From assembly GCA_902796815.1 (NCBI GenBank), contig CADBQL010000441.1:1-7376 (forward strand): a stretch of 7,376 bases of DNA. The letters are read 5' to 3'. Positions 5,945 through 7,376 of this stretch are shown here, in pieces. This DNA comes from an uncultured Coriobacteriaceae bacterium (GTDB lineage: Bacteria > Actinomycetota > Coriobacteriia > Coriobacteriales > Eggerthellaceae). Position 1 is the first letter of the stretch. Each line of letters starts with the position of its first letter. Position numbers and translations under genes: made by a program. A model generated the notes under the pieces. It had not been told where the DNA came from, made no database searches, and worked only from the letters and a program-made list of their open reading frames with translations.

Positions 5945-6714
5945 TCAAGCTGAATGTTTCCGCTCACCGGATCGAAAACACCTGGAGCCAAATCGTACAG
6001 CTCGTTGATGACATCGGTTGTAAAAATCTCGTCCGGCGTACCAGCCGCCACGACGCAATCGCCTTTGATGCACATAACCCAGTCGCTTATCTTACGAGCG
6101 AGCGGCAGCTCATGAAGCGACATGATAACGGCGACATCTCGAGTGCGCACGAGGCGGCGCAACACGTTCAGAAGCTCGATCTGGTAGTGGATGTCCAGGT
6201 AGTTCGTCGGCTCATCGAGCATGATGATATGCGGCTCCTGCGCGATTGCGCGCGCAAGCATGATGCGCTGACGCTGGCCATCCGAAATCTGCATGAAGTC
6301 GCGGTCGCGCAAGTCCCACACGTGCACCATGTCCATGGCCTCGCGCACCTTTTCACGATCCTCGTCCGTCAGAATTCCCAGACGTCCCGTATAGGGATAG
6401 CGTCCCGTTTCGACGATGTCGGCGCACGTCAAAAGCTCAGTGCGCATGCGTTCGGTGAGCATGACCGCCAACTCGAGCGAAAGCTCGTGAGCCGAAAGCT
6501 CGCCGACGGGCCTGCCCGCGATGAACACCGCACCATCAAGCGAATCCAGATACCCCACGATGCTCTTGAGAATCGTGGACTTGCCCGCACCGTTCGGGCC
6601 GATGAGCGTAAGTATCTCACCCGCATGCAGCTGGATGTTGACGTCGCTGATCAGCGGCACGCCGTCATAGCCGACGACGAGATTCTTTGTTTCGAGATAA
6701 ATCGGTCGCTCCAT
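5938..6714 (-). CDS. Iron-chelate/haem/cobalamin type ABC transporter ATPase (FecE/HmuV family)
   Basis: This cytoplasmic ATPase drives uptake of a metal chelate through the FecCD-type permease encoded just upstream. It has 258 residues from ATG at 6714. Walker A GPNGAGKST is at 39-47, the signature is ISDGQRQR at 143-150 in place of LSGGQ, Walker B IIMLDEP is at 163-169, and the switch His201 sits in SLHE. The Q-loop position, in AVMLTERMRTELLT (83-96), has no glutamine. VETGRYPYTGRLG at 101-113 is typical of a FecE-like subgroup I recall from anaerobic Firmicutes and Coriobacteria. A GTG directly before the ATG extends the frame by one codon; GGGGAAG is better placed for the ATG. The substrate may be haem, siderophore or corrinoid. 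A perfect palindromic repeat separates the gene from its permease. Confidence 0.88.
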   Translation of the reverse strand: MERPIYLETKNLVVGYDGVPLISDVNIQLHAGEILTLIGPNGAGKSTILKSIVGYLDSLDGAVFIAGRPVGELSAHELSLELAVMLTERMRTELLTCADIVETGRYPYTGRLGILTDEDREKVREAMDMVHVWDLRDRDFMQISDGQRQRIMLARAIAQEPHIIMLDEPTNYLDIHYQIELLNVLRRLVRTRDVAVIMSLHELPLARKISDWVMCIKGDCVVAAGTPDEIFTTDVINELYDLAPGVFDPVSGNIQLEE

Positions 6715-6736
6715 CACTTCCCCGTTTCGATGTTCA

Positions 6737-6798
6737 AATGAGCCGGGGGTCAGACCCTCTGCTCATTTTTGAGCAGAGGGTCTGACCCCCGGCTCATT
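6737..6798. repeat. Perfect 29-bp palindrome (dispersed REP/MITE-like element)
   Basis: Arms 6737-6765 and 6770-6798 are exact reverse complements around the loop TTTT. The arm starts AATGAGCCGGGGGTCAGACC. The element fills most of the 95-bp gap between the permease stop and the ATPase start, and leaves the ATPase ribosome site intact. Its inner part matches the hairpin at 1135-1167 at 17 of 18 bases. GGTCNGACC-cored repeats of this kind are often spread by IS200-like (REP) transposases; no such gene is in the window. The transcript would fold into a very stable hairpin, so it may reduce read-through or set the ratio of permease to ATPase. Confidence 0.9.
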
Positions 6799-6809
6799 AC
6801 CCATTCGCT

Positions 6810-7376
6810 TCATCGCCTTGCCTTCTCGCGCTTGAGCAGAATGCTGATTACGATTGGTGCGCCGAATATGGCCGTGACGGCTGAGATCGAAACTTCGGTC
6901 GGCGCGAACACCGAGCGCGCAATCAAATCGCAGAACAGGCAGAAAATCGCTCCGCCGAAGAACGCGCCAGGAATGACAACGATGGGTTTCGACGTACCGA
7001 GCGCACGCTTGATGATGTGCGGCACGGCGATGCCGACGAAGCTGATGGGACCGGCAAACGCCGTAACCGTCGCGGCGAGCAAGCTCGACAGCTAGATGAG
7101 CGCGATGCGAAACACGCGAATGTTCACGCCCATGGAGCGCGCGTACTGCTCGCCGAGTTGAAATGCGCTGATCGGCTTTGACAGCAAGAATACCAAAAGG
7201 CTGCTCACGATCACGACGAAGGTCATGATGCCGATGTCGCCCCAGTTGATACCCGAAAAACTGCCGAGCGACCAATTCTTGAGGTTCACGATGTTCGCGT
7301 CGGATGCGAACGTGATCAAGAAGTCGGTTGCAGCCGAGCAGATGTAGCCTATCATGACGCCGGCTACGATGAGCAT
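6810..7376 (-). pseudogene. FecCD/BtuC-family metal-chelate permease, interrupted by an in-frame TAG; N-terminus beyond the right edge
   Basis: This is the membrane subunit of an iron-chelate, haem or cobalamin importer. The window holds the C-terminal part, about 187 sense codons; full family members have about 330 residues, so the first helices lie outside. Upstream of the stop, LIVAGVMIGYICSA, NWSLGSFSGINWGDI and LGEQYARSMGVNIRVFRIALI match the family's middle region. A TAG at 7092-7094 follows. The same frame then continues with LSSLLAATVTAF, AGPISFVGIAVPH (the family's GxIxFVGLxxPH block), GAFFGGAIFCLFCDLIAR and a C-terminus KREKARR. A single base change in one codon is enough to explain the break; there is no frameshift. 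A TTG at 7082 could restart translation, but it has no convincing ribosome site. The partner ATPase downstream is intact. Sequencing error remains possible. Confidence 0.85.

Noticed and set aside
7082..7094. TAG in the permease as a recoded codon (for example pyrrolysine)
   Set aside because: There is no recoding machinery or element in view and FecCD proteins are not known to need it; point mutation or sequencing error is simpler.
1..7376. CRISPR array, tRNA or rRNA genes, complete insertion sequence
   Set aside because: No regularly spaced repeats, cloverleaf-like segments, rRNA-like sequence or transposase frame were seen on either strand.

Overview
All genes in this window lie on the minus strand, so transcription runs from position 7376 towards position 1. 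The theme is iron and tetrapyrrole metabolism. In order of transcription the genes are: the C-terminal half of a FecCD/BtuC-type metal-chelate permease, carrying one in-frame stop codon; its FecE/HmuV-type ATPase; cbiL (C20 methylation in cobalamin synthesis); an ABC-2 type ATPase and permease pair; an unrecognised 48-residue small ORF; cbiK (anaerobic cobaltochelatase); a secreted, membrane-anchored protein with two NEAT/Shp-like haem-binding domains; and hemA (glutamyl-tRNA reductase), which runs off the left edge.

The organism is most likely a medium-to-high GC anaerobic actinobacterium of the class Coriobacteriia (Eggerthellales type). I infer this from the protein flavour, the C5-pathway HemA, the anaerobic (CbiK/CbiL) cobalamin route and the Gram-positive style haem-binding surface protein. 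The sequence alone does not prove the genus.

Layout: 1-1118 hemA (partial); 1119-1170 a hairpin of a dispersed palindromic repeat; 1171-2301 the haem-binding surface protein; 2322-3116 cbiK; 3113-3259 the small ORF, coupled to cbiK by an ATGA overlap; 3266-3997 ABC-2 permease; 4118-4960 ABC-2 ATPase; 4961-5059 a structured leader; 5060-5746 cbiL; 5747-5937 a gap with a probable promoter and palindromic operator for cbiL; 5938-6714 FecE-type ATPase; 6737-6798 a perfect 29-bp palindrome; 6810-7376 the interrupted permease. No gap exceeds 300 bases.

How the genes may work together: the surface protein and the Fec-type importer look like a haem, siderophore or corrinoid capture route. HemA feeds the common tetrapyrrole pathway, and CbiK and CbiL act on sirohydrochlorin on the way to cobalamin. 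The ABC-2 pair and the small ORF sit between cbiL and cbiK with no obvious textbook role, which makes them the most interesting unknowns. The stop codon in the permease suggests either that the importer is decaying here or that there is a sequence error.
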